Shown here piece after piece: positions 12,381 through 25,205 of a DNA stretch of 64,000 bases; position 1 is the first letter of the stretch, and each line of letters opens with the position of its first letter. Location: positions 4,041,001 through 4,105,000 of the forward strand of contig JAZGTH010000005.1 of NCBI GenBank assembly GCA_036877525.1. Direction: 5' to 3'. The position numbers and the translations under genes were made by a program. Under the pieces are notes generated by a model. That model ran no database searches. It was not told the origin of the DNA and worked only from the letters and a program-made list of their open reading frames with translations. This DNA is from Chromobotia macracanthus. Taxonomy: Eukaryota > Chordata > Actinopteri > Cypriniformes > Botiidae.

Positions 12381-15088
12381 GCTTAAAACACAATGTTTCG
12401 AACAACATCAATCACTGCCAAACAGATTCAATCTAAAAAATCTGAAAAATCTCCTGTGCCTCAAAAGCACCAAAGATATCTGGTTGTCAACTTATCAAAC
12501 TGAGCAGAACAAGACTAACGCAGAGCCCCTAGGAAGACTTTAAATAAAGGGCTTGGCTATAAGTGTAAGAACAACTTCACTTTCCAGACTGGACCAGTGT
12601 TTGTTTGTGTCAACAATTCAGTTTACACTAAGAGCTGTTGCTGAGCAAGCAAGCAACAACTGAACAAGCAGTGGTGCATGAAGGGCCACTTCCTGTTTAC
12701 AAAAGTACAAAGTGTTACAGTAAAAGTTACAGTAAGGAATAACTAACTATTTTAATTTGGTGTTTTAAAAATGCTCCCAGCATGACACCCTAAAAAGCTT
12801 AGCTATTTAGTGCTATTATTGCAGGTGCTATTATTGCTATTTTTATGCGTACTAAAATATTTTTTCTTTTAAGGAAACCTTAATGTATACAAAAATTACA
12901 CTTTGCCTCTAACACACTTCATTTAATAACATTGTTACGAAATAACAAAGATGTTGTAAAAAACTTTGAACTACTTGCCCATCCACGCCCCCCTTTACTA
13001 CAAAAAAAACTGCATTGTTGTGCTTTAACACAGTATGAAAACCCACAAACTGCGGCAGGCTTTTGTCTCGTAAGCGATGACACCAGAGGCCCAGTTTTGT
13101 CACTTCCTCTAACCCCAAAATTCTTTAATGCATTAAAACATATTTGGTCCAATTCAAAACTATCAATCATTGAGGAAGGGCATAAATTGAAAGCAGAGCA
13201 AGAGTCTTACACGCACTAGAGTGGTTCCACATGTGACCGGGAACTGTATCGAGACTGCCCGAAAACCTCAGGCTGTTGCTAATTCACCCCTGCTGCTTCT
13301 CTCAGTCTAGCAGTGGGATATCCCAGCCTGATCAAGCAATGTTATATTGCTGTCGATTCTTACCTCGGACGTAAACTTTTATCAGTGAGTTAACTCAAGA
13401 TTTCTCTATTTTTGCTACCCTAGAGGATGAAGCTGGGCAACAAAACCAGATCTGTAATTTACAGTAGAGTTATACAAGCCCTTCCGAGCAAACAGTGTAG
13501 TTAAACCTTTGGATCAGGGCCCCGTGGCCAGTAAAAAAGGCAGAACACATAGTAAAAGCCTTACTGGAGACCAGCTGAGTTCAAATGGTGGGAGATGTCA
13601 ATGCAAACATGCCATATATTGCATATACAGTATGTTTATGGTGCAATATTGTGTTGCAATACAGATGTTACAACAAAACTGTCACAGCAAGAGATTGGTT
13701 TAATTTAGCCACTACATGGAACCCAGACATTCATATTATAAAAAAGATAATTCCCTTCCTGGCTGCTGATTGGTCAATACAGTGATCAAGCCTTGCTAAA
13801 ATAGACAATATAATTATTGCGACAGCATATCACACTGTAAGACACATACAGGCAAACCATTGTGTAATTTGTTATTTGTTAAACTAACAAGATCAATAAT
13901 AACTAAAAATGTTAATCTTGCATAATTTAACACATTTCATTATTATTAGCCAAGTGAAATTTGCAGCCAACCCTGGTTACTGTTTTGGCTCATGTTTCCA
14001 TGAGAACATTTCACACCGTCCAAGCAGTTTATAGACATGTTTTAGAGCCCTCGATTGGCAACGAATGCATAGCCACAGCGTGATTTTCTTATACTGTAAC
14101 CCTAAGAGATTGAGTGTATGTTCACAATCAGACCACTACAGAGGTGATCCCTCCTGTCCTCTACCTTCTCTCAATTCAATTACCATTCTGCACACAAATG
14201 AGCACTCGTTTTCTTCTGTATTTTTTTCATCCCTCACTTCTTTTTTAGCATAGACAGGGCTTATGTAAATGAGCTCTTCTTCTGCCACAGTGAGGTTGCC
14301 GAGCCATGTGCCCCAGTGTAATGTCACCCCACTTAAAAGCTGTGTAAACAGCATTATCGGCACGTTTGTGCAATACGCCGCGACCCCCAAGCGCTCACCA
14401 CAAGGTCAGGATGAGGAAGCAGAGGTTGGGGAGGAAAAGGGGTTGGCCAAAAGTACAGAGATGAATGTAGTGCATGTTCTGCGTATGGAGATCATTGTTT
14501 AGTGTGTGTTCAGTTTGTCCTAATGGTTTCCTGGTGTCCTAAGGTGTCTTTTTACAAGCATATAAACAAACAAATAAGCCAATACACAATAAATGCACTT
14601 AAAATGTTCTCAATTTCTGACAACAAGTGGTGATGATCTGTCATTTTCCATCCACCTGAAACATATACTCATAAAAAACGTTGATGAGTTGTAGTTACTA
14701 ACCACAAGCAGAGCACCCACACAAATCAAATCACAAATCTTGGTAAAACTGGCAAATGCGACAATAATAAGATTAAACAGAAAGCAAAGTGAAGCTTTTG
14801 CCTACCTCTCCTGCTTCTCTCCTTTTTTGGTAGTAATCTTTCTACAATATAAGAAACCACAGTAATCTTATACAGAGTTTCACAAGATATCTAAAAATGT
14901 TGTATAGTGTGCTCAGATCTGCACCAGAGTTTGTAGTCAGACATTTGTACGCAAATGCTCCTTATGTGTGTAATATGTTTTGATTATTGTCTCATTCCTC
15001 TGTGTTTTTATTTACCTTGACAAATCTATAGAAGATAAATAAGGTAAACATCTGAGCTGAAGTTTAATTTACTTTTTTTAATTTTCTT

Positions 15089-15136
15089 ACATTACTTTAC
15101 GTAATGTTTAATTTACGTACTTAAATTAAACATTAC
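15089..15136. repeat. Perfect inverted repeat (15-bp arms)
   Basis: GTAATGTTTAATTTA at 15101-15115 is followed after six bases (CGTACT) by its exact reverse complement at 15122-15136. A smaller overlapping inverted repeat, CATTAC..GTAATG, lies just upstream. It is AT-rich and may be a MITE remnant or simply a cruciform-prone sequence. Confidence 0.9.
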
Positions 15137-15339
15137 AAAAAACTCAATTTACCTTCTGAGTAATGACAGAGCAACTTATGAGCAACCAATTAACTCTACT
15201 AGTGTAACTCAACTGAAACTCTCTTTAGTCTCTTCAGTCCACAACATATCATATATCTGATATCATTTCCATTCTTCCCTCTTCTGCAGAAAAAAGAAAA
15301 ATGCCTGCCTGTTTTATCCGTGTCCAGGAGCACTTGTGT

Positions 15340-15640
15340 GACACAATGAAAGTATCTGAGACCCAGGAGGCCCTTACCTCGGCCTCTGACTGCCTAAATG
15401 GCTGTTGTGCTCATTAGCTGCCATGGTGATGCCCAGGCCGGCGAATAGCATTTGAGCTGTGGCCCAGCACAAAAGCACCTCCAATTAAATGTCAATAATT
15501 TAACAAATCCTTTGAACTCCTCACAGCTCCATGTTTACAGGGGCTTACAAGAACACTGGAGCGTCATTGTCTCATTATCTGCACAAGCCACAGGAGAGAT
15601 AGAAAAATAGACAAATAGAAAAGGAAAAATGTTAAGAGGG
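15340..15640. promoter_or_regulatory. Candidate enhancer block
   Basis: Dense, non-repetitive sequence with CTCATTAGCTGCCATGG, CCCAGGCCGGCGAATAGC and a run of TAAT words (CCAATTAAATGTCAATAATT). It looks like conserved non-coding DNA of a developmental gene. Confidence 0.35.
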
Positions 15641-15719
15641 TGGTGTAAAGGACACCCACTGAGAGGGGTGTAGGAGAGCATTTGATGTTTTGGTTGGGGA
15701 TATCTGGGAAATGAAGTTC

Positions 15720-16060
15720 ATTTGGTGCGTTCTCTCCCTACGACGTGACATCCTGTTGACTCTGTTAACTTCCTTTAGCCTGTAAAGAATTGAATCGCAA
15801 GAGTGTGAGGCTGTTAATGAAATCCACAGCTTCGGTCATGCATGAGAGAAAGAGGCTCTCGATGTGTCTTCGTTCGCAAGTTTTAACACGTGAAATTTCA
15901 TTATAAATAGTTCTTGACATCTGCCATAAATAGAAAATCAATTAACATTCACACACCTTTGTTCTAAATTACGGTGACAGCCACAGAGCGTAAGAGAAGT
16001 TTGTAAGGTGTCTTTTCAAGTCAACGACCTGGTAATTTGACATATTCTGCACTGACACTC
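15720..16060. promoter_or_regulatory. Candidate enhancer block
   Basis: Contains TACGACGTGACATC (CRE-like), CGTTCGCAAGTTTTAACACG, ATTATAAATAG and ATCAATTAACATTCACAC. Separated from the preceding block by about 80 bases and possibly part of the same element. The stretch 16061-18077 shows only ordinary AT-rich intron sequence. Confidence 0.3.
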
Positions 16061-18077
16061 ACGCATCAAATAGGACTCATAATGACAATTTTCAAAACAC
16101 CATTGTCTTCTTAAGTGTAAAGGTAACAGCACTTACATCCCAGGAGTTGATTTTTATCTAAAGTAACAGATGTCAACTTTTTGCTTCTTGTTATATGAAG
16201 GTCACATTAAAACTCTCTTGGAAACTTGCCTTTATTATTTATTTTTGCTACTTTTCAAGTGTTTTTTTATGTAGAGGTTTCATTTTAACCTCATTCTCAT
16301 TCTAACCAATTAGTGTATTTGGTTACAAAGGATACAAAAAGTGTCAATACATAGTGTGCTTAGAATAAAATATGAGATGGGCTGTAATTTAGTGCATAAC
16401 TGTAAAAGTATAATTTAATTGTGTACTTGTGTATGTATATATACCCAATTACAAAGTTTTCTGGGACAGGACACACATTCTACAGGACTCATGAGCCTGA
16501 GGATTGTAGGTAAGAACCTAAACTATTTCACTGATGTAGTAGGTGACCTGGTGCTCTGCCAATGACCCAATCATAAGTATGCGCTTTGCTTTACTTTGAA
16601 ATGCTAAGACAAGTTCATCACATCAAAAACACAAAGAAGGTTTTCTGTGCAAACACTTGGAAAGTAGTGGGACAAATGGATTAAGAAAACAACAGCCCTT
16701 CTTTTCACCATACCCTGTACCTCTGCTGAACCTCGTCCCCCAAGCAGGAAAACTTTGAGAAATTAAAAGCCATGAGATTTCCTGACTCCTATCCCCAGCC
16801 AAACTTTAACATCTCTATTAACTGGGATTTTTTTCTTATTACAAAATGATTTCTGTCTCCAAACATGCACGGATTACTCAGCAAGTATGATCAAGGGTCA
16901 TCCCTGAACACTCAGCCGCCAACCAGCCGAGAAAAACACTGATGCGATATGAAAAGAAAATACAGCAAAGAATACAACATATTGCACTTTTGTATGTAGC
17001 AATTAAAGTTGTGAGCTTTCCGGTATTGCGTGTTTAAAAATGAAATAGAAAAGTAGCAAAAACCTGACCATGTAGTAGAAAAAGAAGAAAAGACAGTGGC
17101 TGCACAATGTAAACATTGAGCGGCCTGTGTTTTTCTTGCAAAGCCGCCTTTCAGAGAGATTTAAATTTAATTGATTCCTTTTTACACAAATACATTGTAG
17201 GAATGCCAGTAATGAAAAGGGCCACAGAGAGGTCAACAGGACACTCTCTCTCTTCCCCAGGAGAGGTCCGACAGACAGTTACACAGACAGACAGGGGATG
17301 TTGATGTAGATCCATTTGCTACATCAATAAAAGATACAACAGTGTTCACACATTCTATAACTCTCAAACTGAATCAAAATATATGGGAAACGCAAACATA
17401 GAACCTTAATCCAAATATTAAATATTTGTTAATATAACAACGTTCCCACACATTTTCAATGTATGCACAGAGAAAATTTTTTTCATACTTTGTATACAGG
17501 TACTTAGTTAATACATTATGTATAAAAATTACATTCCAAGTAATTAAACTCAGGTCCAAAAAATAGCAAAATAACTACACAATCTGCAGTAAATTTCTGG
17601 TACTGCACTTTTTTTTACTTTATTTACTACAACTTTGTTGATTAAACACCAGATTTTACTGAAATTTTTCAAGTTTCAAGCTCCAAGTGGCTTGAAAACA
17701 CATTCACCTGTGTGCCTCATATCAATGACAATTGCTCTGTCCTCAGGGACACTTCACTGTTTTCTCTGTGTCCCACCCTATTATAGCCCAAGGACATGAA
17801 CACGGCCCCTCTGTAACTTAACACCTATGTAAAATAATACTGCATGTATTATTTATGCTAACACGATGGAGCAGTTGAAAACAGGCCAGAAGACATGCAC
17901 CTATGAAAATGATGACCAAACACAGAAAGAGTCGTGAATTATTGAGGCAGCTATCAGCTGCGTTTTAGCAGCATGAAGAGATGCTGAATGAGGTTATGGC
18001 TAAAAAAACTCTGAATGGCTTGCGATGTTCCTGAAAGATTAGAACTGTACTGTGGGGTATTTGCTACATAATGATAA

Positions 18078-18560
18078 GAGTTGGGGAAGCTTCTCTTAAA
18101 CTGTAGTTTATTAAGCTACTGTATGAGCTAATAATAAATGTAAGTTAAACTACAGTCAGGCTTTCTTTTTAAACAAGTAGTTAACTACACTGCAGGTTAC
18201 TAACAAAAAGTAACTAACTAAATTGAAGCTATTTAAGGAGTCAATATCTGTAACTAACTACCTATAATATTCTAATATGAATTTATATATTAAATTCTAT
18301 AAAATTATTTATCTTTATACCTGAATCAAAAACATATTAAAACATATCAAAAACAGTACAGAAACTAAAAAAATGAATTGTGAAATCAAAACATTTTGTC
18401 ATGCCACATACTACTATAAAAAATGTAAAAAGATTACACTACTTTAAAACAGCTGAGTCACTGTCACACTACTGAAAAATGTTGTTAAGTTAGTAGAGCT
18501 GTAATTTTAAGTTTAACTCCTTAACCTGAAAACTAGTGTTGTGGTATAATTATGTTTCCC
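18078..18560. mobile_element. hAT-like MITE relic
   Basis: The segment begins AGTTGGGGAAGCTTCTCTTA and is full of TAGTTTA/TTAAACTAC and AAGTAACTAACTA words, some in inverted orientation (CTGTAGTTT near 18100 and AAACTACAG near 18146). This composition is typical of hAT-derived MITEs of fish whose ends read CAGTGTTGGGGA. It has no coding capacity, and the right boundary is uncertain. Confidence 0.45.
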
Positions 18561-18712
18561 GAACAGTCCCCCATCTGGGCAAGTAGTCCCGCCCCAAATT
18601 TACACCATTGGTTCAGCCAATATTGCTGTACCGGGAAGCTAAAAAAAACAGAGCATAGAAGAAAGTATTTTAACATTAAAAAATTACACACTTCACCTTT
18701 ATCTAACTTTTA
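18561..18712. repeat. Possible dispersed repeat fragment
   Basis: The block with CCCGCCCCAAATTTACACCA and the downstream AAAAAATTACACACTTCACC resembles a dispersed fish repeat. 'gtgtgtaattttttgg' at about 25435 may be a related piece in the opposite orientation. The assignment is tentative. Confidence 0.3.
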
Positions 18713-19919
18713 GTCTAGCATTAAGCCAAAAAGTATCTATTCTGTGCAGTAATCTAGTATGTTCCTAATGCAGTCTAGAAATGGCTCCATAAGATGGCCA
18801 AATTCCATTATTTTAATCTAATATCAACAGGGCCAGCCACATAAACATCCTTTTGTAACTATACTACCACTGCTGATATAACAGACTTTTTTTCCCCAGC
18901 CCATTTCCCTCAGCTCTTGATGTGAACACAAGGGTGGACCTCTGGCTGGAATTTACAGCTCTTTGACTATACCACAAAAGCTAATGATGTCACTCCTGCT
19001 GCCTGCACAACCCTTAAAAAATGACCCTGAAGGTCTAAAAACCAGACTTAGAGGCCTTGTTCGCAAACTGAGAGCATTATATATAAACACTAGGAGAAAG
19101 TTAGCGTTAAAAGAGTTAAAAAAGTGCTAAGTGTACTAAGAGAGTGCTAAGAGAGTTAAAAAAGAATGAGCTGATCTTTTTTATATTGGTTTACATTATT
19201 ACGCTAGGCAGATGGTCATAGGGCTCTGTGGAGGGTGACTAAACGAATAAATAAACAAATACAAGACTGTATTGTTTTTGTGGAAAGTTTATCCAGCGTG
19301 GCCGGAATTAATGCCGTCCACAAAAGAGTCCCAACAGGCAGAGCATGAAATGGGAATGATGGGGTGTGGGAAAAGAGACGAGCGAAAAAGAGGCTACCAT
19401 CCATTGTTTTCATTGTCTGAGTTCAAAAACTGGAATGAGAGCTGAGAAAAGGGGGGTAGAGCAAGAGAGAGAGGGAAGAAACACTCTGAATCCACATAAA
19501 CGCTACTGACACAGAGCGCAAAGATGAATTACAGGTATCCATTTAGCCTAAACAGCTGGGATGTTGATGTGGGAACAGAAATATTGGTGCTTCTTTGAAT
19601 ATATACACATCTCATCCCTTTGCGTGACCCCTCCCTGCCTCGAATAACTCTGCTGAATAAGTTTATGAGTCTGGAAACAGGATCTGAATCACACTAGCAA
19701 ACAAACAAGATCACATACACTCGGGCCAGGAGGAAGTGCACGAAGAGAGACCAGTTACAAATTATGGTACAGATATCACAGTGCTGACAGATTAGACTAG
19801 AACAGCCCTGCTGGGTCTTAGGCTCAAACAGAAATAGTGCACAAATGCACTCGCTCACTAAGTATGCTAAAAGTCTGGTAAGAGTTTTGTATATCTCGGT
19901 TCAGCACAAGCCAACATAA

Positions 19920-20053
19920 CATTTCAGTAGATTACCTTGTAGTGTTGAGCTAGCAACACCAAGATTTGATTCCCAGAGGATGGAAGGATTGAAAAAGTAA
20001 AAATGTATACCTAGAATGCCCTGTACATTTTAAATAAGTGTCTGGCAAAGTCA
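19920..20053 (+). mobile_element. Degraded copy of the same tRNA-derived SINE
   Basis: In plus orientation, 'ctagcaacaccaagatttga' followed by TTCCCAG, then ATGTATACCTAGAATGCCCT and TAAGTGTCTGGCAAAG, follows the same order as the SINE at 56.6 kb. The A-box region is damaged and the B box reads AGATTTGATTCC. Confidence 0.6.
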
Positions 20054-21599
20054 ATGTAGAACTATCCCTTTCTATCAACCACAATTGGTACAAAGACCCA
20101 GCTAACTTCTGTGATCAACCCTTACTCATGAGTGACTGCACACGAGGAAGAAAAAGTGAATTATTAAATTTTACAGCTCATTACTTGAACAAAAGAGGAA
20201 TCGACTTGAGGGGAAGAGGATTAGTGGTGAAATGAAGCCAGTGATATGTAGTGGGGGCCATTATCTTGCCCAGCTATCTGGATGGCGCGATAAGTAAATA
20301 ACTATTGCGGGAGCAACCCCCAGGGATGTAGAATCAAAAAGCACTCTGATTAGCATAATCTCTCTTGTCTTTTACAGAAGTCTTGATATCCTCCTCACAC
20401 ACATTTGTGGAAACTATGTTCTATCGGTTGGAAACTCTGTCAGGCGGAGATAGAAGTCAGCGGGTCGTTTATGCCAGCTTATATAAGCAGAACTAACTAA
20501 TATCTGCACATATCAAAGTGGTAGCTCTCCTATCGCTTTCAATTTGCACCACTTTCTTTTTTAATTAGCGTTTTAAGAGGTATTTTCAGCAGAGAAAACT
20601 TTCTAGCATACAGCGCTAACGCTAAGTTTAACAACAATGTGTGAGAGTCATCCAAGCCTTACGGTTCCTAAAAAGACGTTGGGTTAGAGCCACAGGAGTG
20701 AAAAGAAGAAAAGAAACGAATTACATGGAAATTTAGAATGGCACATGCAAGCTTTAGTGCAATTATTGCAGCTGGTACTTGGCCCATAGCAAAAAGTACC
20801 TGCATCTCCGATAATAGTTGCATAGTTAGCGGTTCCAATCTGGTACTCAACACATTGCTGAGGGATCTTGAGGAAAACATCAATGACCTCAGACATTCAC
20901 AACTGCCTTTGCTCTATATATAAATTTCAAAATGGAATGCTTGGAAGAAAAGGTTAGACAGGAAAAGGGTGAACACGTTGAGTTTCCTGTGCCTGGCCTC
21001 AATCAGAGAGAATGGACAGATTAGTGAATTGATTCAGCAGGCATGTTTACCCAAGAGCGCAGAAATTTCCCTTCCCTCGCACCATGCTCTTATCTATATT
21101 ATTCCAGTTTGTTTTTAACAAACAGCAGACTCGTAATAACCGTAGGGGCCAATGCTTGCTTTACATTTGTGAATAAATGGCCATAAAGCATTTAATTTAG
21201 ACTTTTTAACAGTCAGTAATAAATATTTTCAGATAATAACTGAAGGTGAAGTTGGCTTTATGGCACTGTAAATTAGCTCCCAGTTTTATCAGCATATTCG
21301 CAAGCTGTTTAACTAGCACACAGATGTCATAATAACGTCCTGAAGAATAACCTTGTTGTTCCAGCGATTGTGCCGTCGTTCTATTACCAAGGGGGCTGTT
21401 ACGCACACACACGCTCACCTTCCTCTCGTGAATCTTTAACTGTTTAGTGAGCGGCATGCACAGAGGACAGACGAATCACCCCAGGCGTGACTGTCACACC
21501 AGCTATTATTCTCCTGTTGACTTCCATTCTCTCTGAGGCCTTCAGCTGTGGTGGTTTCTCCCTCGTATTTCACCCACATTAGCCCCTCTAACACCACCA

Positions 21600-22080
21600 T
21601 CACCCATCCCCCCAACCAACCAAATAATAGATGAATAAATGCCCAATGGGGCGGCTATTCGGGCGGACAATGTTCTCACGCACGCCGCACCGCGTATTTT
21701 TGTGTCACATACTTGGGTCCGGTCAGTGAGAATTGAGAATGCCAATAGTCTGCCAGCGTCGGGGGGGCTTAGTTAAGACTTCACATGTCTATGATTAATG
21801 AAAATAAAATGCAAAGGGGAGCAGCCCGCCACCCCCGATCGGCCCCAAAGGCTTAGGTTTGTGTGGAGGCAGCGGCGTGATAATTACTGATAAATCCGAG
21901 GTCTCAAAGAAGCGCTCTTTTCTTAATCTCACTGGAAACATCACAAAAGGTCCAGCTCTCTCATTCTGACACTTGACAGCACTGGTCTATGCTCTAATTT
22001 CTGTTGGCCCACGGCAGGCGGACAGCATCCATTGTCAAAAGTCACTCAGTGGCAAAGAGGAATCGGCCTGCATTTTTGGC
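21600..22080. promoter_or_regulatory. Candidate enhancer block (PBX-HOX site, CpG cluster)
   Basis: A compact stretch with a CpG cluster (GGGGCGGCTATTCGGGCGGA; CGCACGCCGCACCGCG) followed by TGATTAAT at 21792-21799, which fits the PBX-HOX composite site TGATTNAT, and ATGCAAAG. It continues with CGGCGTGATAATTACTGATA near 21872. Open frames here have no protein similarity that I recognise. Confidence 0.38.
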
Positions 22081-23466
22081 CAGGCTAATTCCTATTGTGT
22101 GATCTGTGTATGATGACCTATGTCCATCTTTTCAGAATATGTAGTCTAACACTCATCTTGAGCAACAACCAAATTGTTCCAGCTGAAAATACCAGCATAT
22201 GTTGTGATTTGGATGCTGGTCTCACCACACTTCCTAACTAGTTTAATCAGTAAGACAATTTTGGTGAACCAACTTCGCCAGCTAAGTTTTGCAGGCGAAC
22301 CTGACTATACTGACTTACCTTCTAGATCAGTACTAAATGTGTTAGCAGAGAGTGTTTAAAAGCTTTTAATGACAAAAAAATTAAATGAAAGTATGCTATG
22401 GTTTAAGCAGGTTCTTAGCAGTTTATTACTCTTATTTGGTTATCAATTCTTAACAGGGTTGACAAATAAACCCTTCTTTTCTTCCTCGCCCTTATAAGAT
22501 AACACATGCATGAACATTAATGCACCTACAGAGATGATTATACAACCACCATTTCAGCAGTGCTACAGGAAATCCGATGGAACACTTACAATCTTCCTTT
22601 AGTTCATGTAAAAATGTATTTAATATGAGACCAACTCCTGTGTTCACAGTGCATTTCACAATTTCCATAGTGTGGCGTTTCTAAATGAAACTGAATATTC
22701 GTCAAAATAATGCAGACAGGATTTTATTGATCTAACTGTAAAAAGTGTCTGTGAAGGGAGGGGTTAAAAATAAAAGAACTAAATGACATTAGCCAGAATG
22801 AAAACTAATTTTAGATTTGTTTTTTACATCATGACAAAATCATTCACATTACAGCCAGAAACATGTAATAAAAAGCAAATACTATAGTGTCCATTTTGAA
22901 GTTTGACTAGAAAAAGAGGGACTGTGTGCAGAATAGATGTCAGTGGTATTTTTTTGACCACTGCTGCTGTTTACATTTACACACACAGACTCTGAGATCC
23001 CCAGGTTGTGTATATGCATGGGGATGGTGGGGAGTGTCACGCTGGTCAACATTTCTGGAGGATTATTTGATTAATGCTGAGGGCTGCAGTGTGTTTAGAC
23101 AGGGTCATGATCCCTGGGCATCCATTTAATCAAATCTCCCTTTTTCTCAGCTCACCCAGAGGAGGTCAAAACTAATACAGCCTGCCCTGCCTCCCTTTCC
23201 TCTTCCCTCTTCCCTCCTCTTTAATACAAAGTCTACCCAACTTCAAATGCATGACCGAGGTGTGCGCGTGTGTGTGTGCTTGAGAGACCAGGATTTCAAG
23301 AAAATCTTAGAAAAAGGCTTGGCTGTTTGTCTGCGTGGGATTACACAGCTACACAGGAGACAAAATAGTCACAAGAAATTAAATAAATGTGACAAAAATT
23401 TCTCATGAGAAAGTTTAAAAAAATGTTTTGATTTTATACTAAAATAGCAAAAAGGGATAAAGTTAG

Positions 23467-23511
23467 AAACATTACTAATCTAAACATTACTAATCTAAAC
23501 ATTACTAATCT
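23467..23511. repeat. 15-bp tandem repeat, three perfect copies
   Basis: The unit AAACATTACTAATCT occurs three times without error at 23467-23481, 23482-23496 and 23497-23511. It is a short minisatellite in dach2 intron 1. Confidence 0.95.
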
Positions 23512-23735
23512 ACTACATCTAAAATGTAAAAAAAATTTCCAGCTACATTTGTTTTAACTATAAATCCCACAAAATATGATGAGGTTTAAGCTTACAACTC
23601 TTTTAAAACATCTTATTATTTTACACTATTTCTTATTATCTGACACAATTTCATGTAAATATATTTTGTTTTAAGGATGTTAGTGACTAAGTATGTGCGT
23701 ATGCCGCTTTAAATCATTAGTGTTACACTGTGACT

Positions 23736-23838
23736 ACAAAGTTGCATGCTTGCGATCTGGACAACTTTGTTGATTGTAATGGATGCCATCTAGGTTGTTG
23801 TGTACAAAAATTCACAACCTGTTGTGAATTTGAGTACA
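23736..23838. repeat. Cluster of inverted repeats
   Basis: AAATTCACAAC (23808-23818), two bases, and GTTGTGAATTT (23821-23831) form a perfect 11-bp stem, extended outward by TGTAC/GTACA. Just upstream, ACAAAGTTG (23736-23744) pairs with CAACTTTGT (23762-23770). The arrangement suggests a decayed transposon terminus or folded element in dach2 intron 1. Confidence 0.85.
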
Positions 23839-23999
23839 AAGTTAGTGTGCAAGTGTCTCTTTGTTTAGCCAGTGTTAAGTAATTATTTTATGGCGCTGCC
23901 TCACTATCGGCACCCCCCTCACTCTTACCCGGCCACCGGGGAGGCCCTGACCTCCAGAGAGAGTAGAAGCCCTTATTCAGCATGATATTACTTAGTCCT

Positions 24000-24600
24000 T
24001 TATTCCTCCACTCCAATAGTGACACTTCAGCGCAAAACCACCTTTCTTCCTCCACTCCGCTCACCTCTTTGAATACATTAGCCTCTGAGAAAAATACACG
24101 CTAACAATCCTTTGTTAATGATATGCTTATTTACCTGCAGCTGTCTGAAGTCGACACTCCGTCCATGCTCACCGTACCGCTTGCTGCTGATGTCATCATA
24201 ATTTTTAAGCAACAGTGCAATATTAACATTTCCCTTGACTTTCTCCTCTCTGGGTAATCTTTCCTTTTTTTCCCTCTTTTTTTCCCCACTTTGAACAAGC
24301 CAATTACCCTGCTGGCCCGAGCCAATTACACAGTATTTGTTCAGGAGTTTTCAGTAATGCTCTGTGTCTCCGTCTCTCTCCTTCTCAAAAGATTTTCAAA
24401 AGGTTTGAGCTGTAATTGCTAACCATTGATCAGCATAAACTACAAGCTAAATGAAGTGTACAGTCGTGTACAGAGATTTGACATGACACAGGTCTCTATG
24501 GTAATGGCGTCAGCATAAAATTGAAATAATTGCCTTGTTTGAATTACATGCATCTCGTGGTCTTCATGTTTAATTAAATCTTTATGCCGAAGTTAAGAAC
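24000..24600. promoter_or_regulatory. Candidate enhancer block (repeated homeodomain sites)
   Basis: GCCAATTAC occurs twice, at 24299-24307 and 24321-24329, exactly 22 bases apart, about two helical turns. Further right are GAGCTGTAATTGCTAACC, TTGAAATAATTGCC and TTTAATTAAATC. The block is free of obvious repeats, unlike its flanks. Confidence 0.35.
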
Positions 24601-24824
24601 ATAAATCTTTAAAAGCTCAAATTTTATGGCACCTGCACAATACTACGAGACTTCTAAAAATTGTACAGGTAACATTATTTAAGTGTTTATTTTGAAACTA
24701 TTATGAAACTTACTGTAGAAAGTTAATTAATAATAAAAATAATTTTGCAGCACAAGTGAACCAATAGTGTCACAGTGATGTCATCAGTGCATGGCATCAG
24801 TAAAACATTTCTAATCATTTCTCA

Positions 24825-24926
24825 AAACTTCTTCTTCCACAAAAAAAAAGTCTTGCAGGTTTGAAATGACATGACAGTGAACAAAAGATGACAGAAATTT
24901 CATTTTTGAGTGAACTATTCCTTTAA
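24825..24926. mobile_element. Half copy of the palindromic MITE
   Basis: The right arm is recognisable from AACTTCTTCTTCCAC, GATGACAGAAATTTCATTTT and the terminal GAGTGAACTATTCCTTTAA. No left arm is seen. Confidence 0.65.
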
Positions 24927-25117
24927 GAGCAAGTTAAAAATATTATATACCCTAATATTGTTATTGTGGGACAGTGATACCAGTCGAAGTCAAATATCTA
25001 TGAGGATGTATCTGTGTACAGTATACACACACACAGGGGGAATAAGAGAGATGTCCAAGCTGCTTGACTACATTTATTAAGGGTGCAGGTGCAAGCCTGT
25101 CTCACTTTCAATCTCTC

Positions 25118-25205
25118 TCACACACACACACACATAGCCCTTGGGTATGGTAGGTCATGGCTGTGAGTGACATGGCTGAGACTGAGGGACACACACACAC
25201 ACACT
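25118..25205. repeat. Two (CA)n microsatellites
   Basis: CA runs at about 25119-25134 and 25190-25204. Confidence 0.9.

Noticed and set aside
23467..23511. CRISPR-like array
   Set aside because: The repeats are contiguous with no spacers; it is a simple minisatellite in vertebrate DNA.
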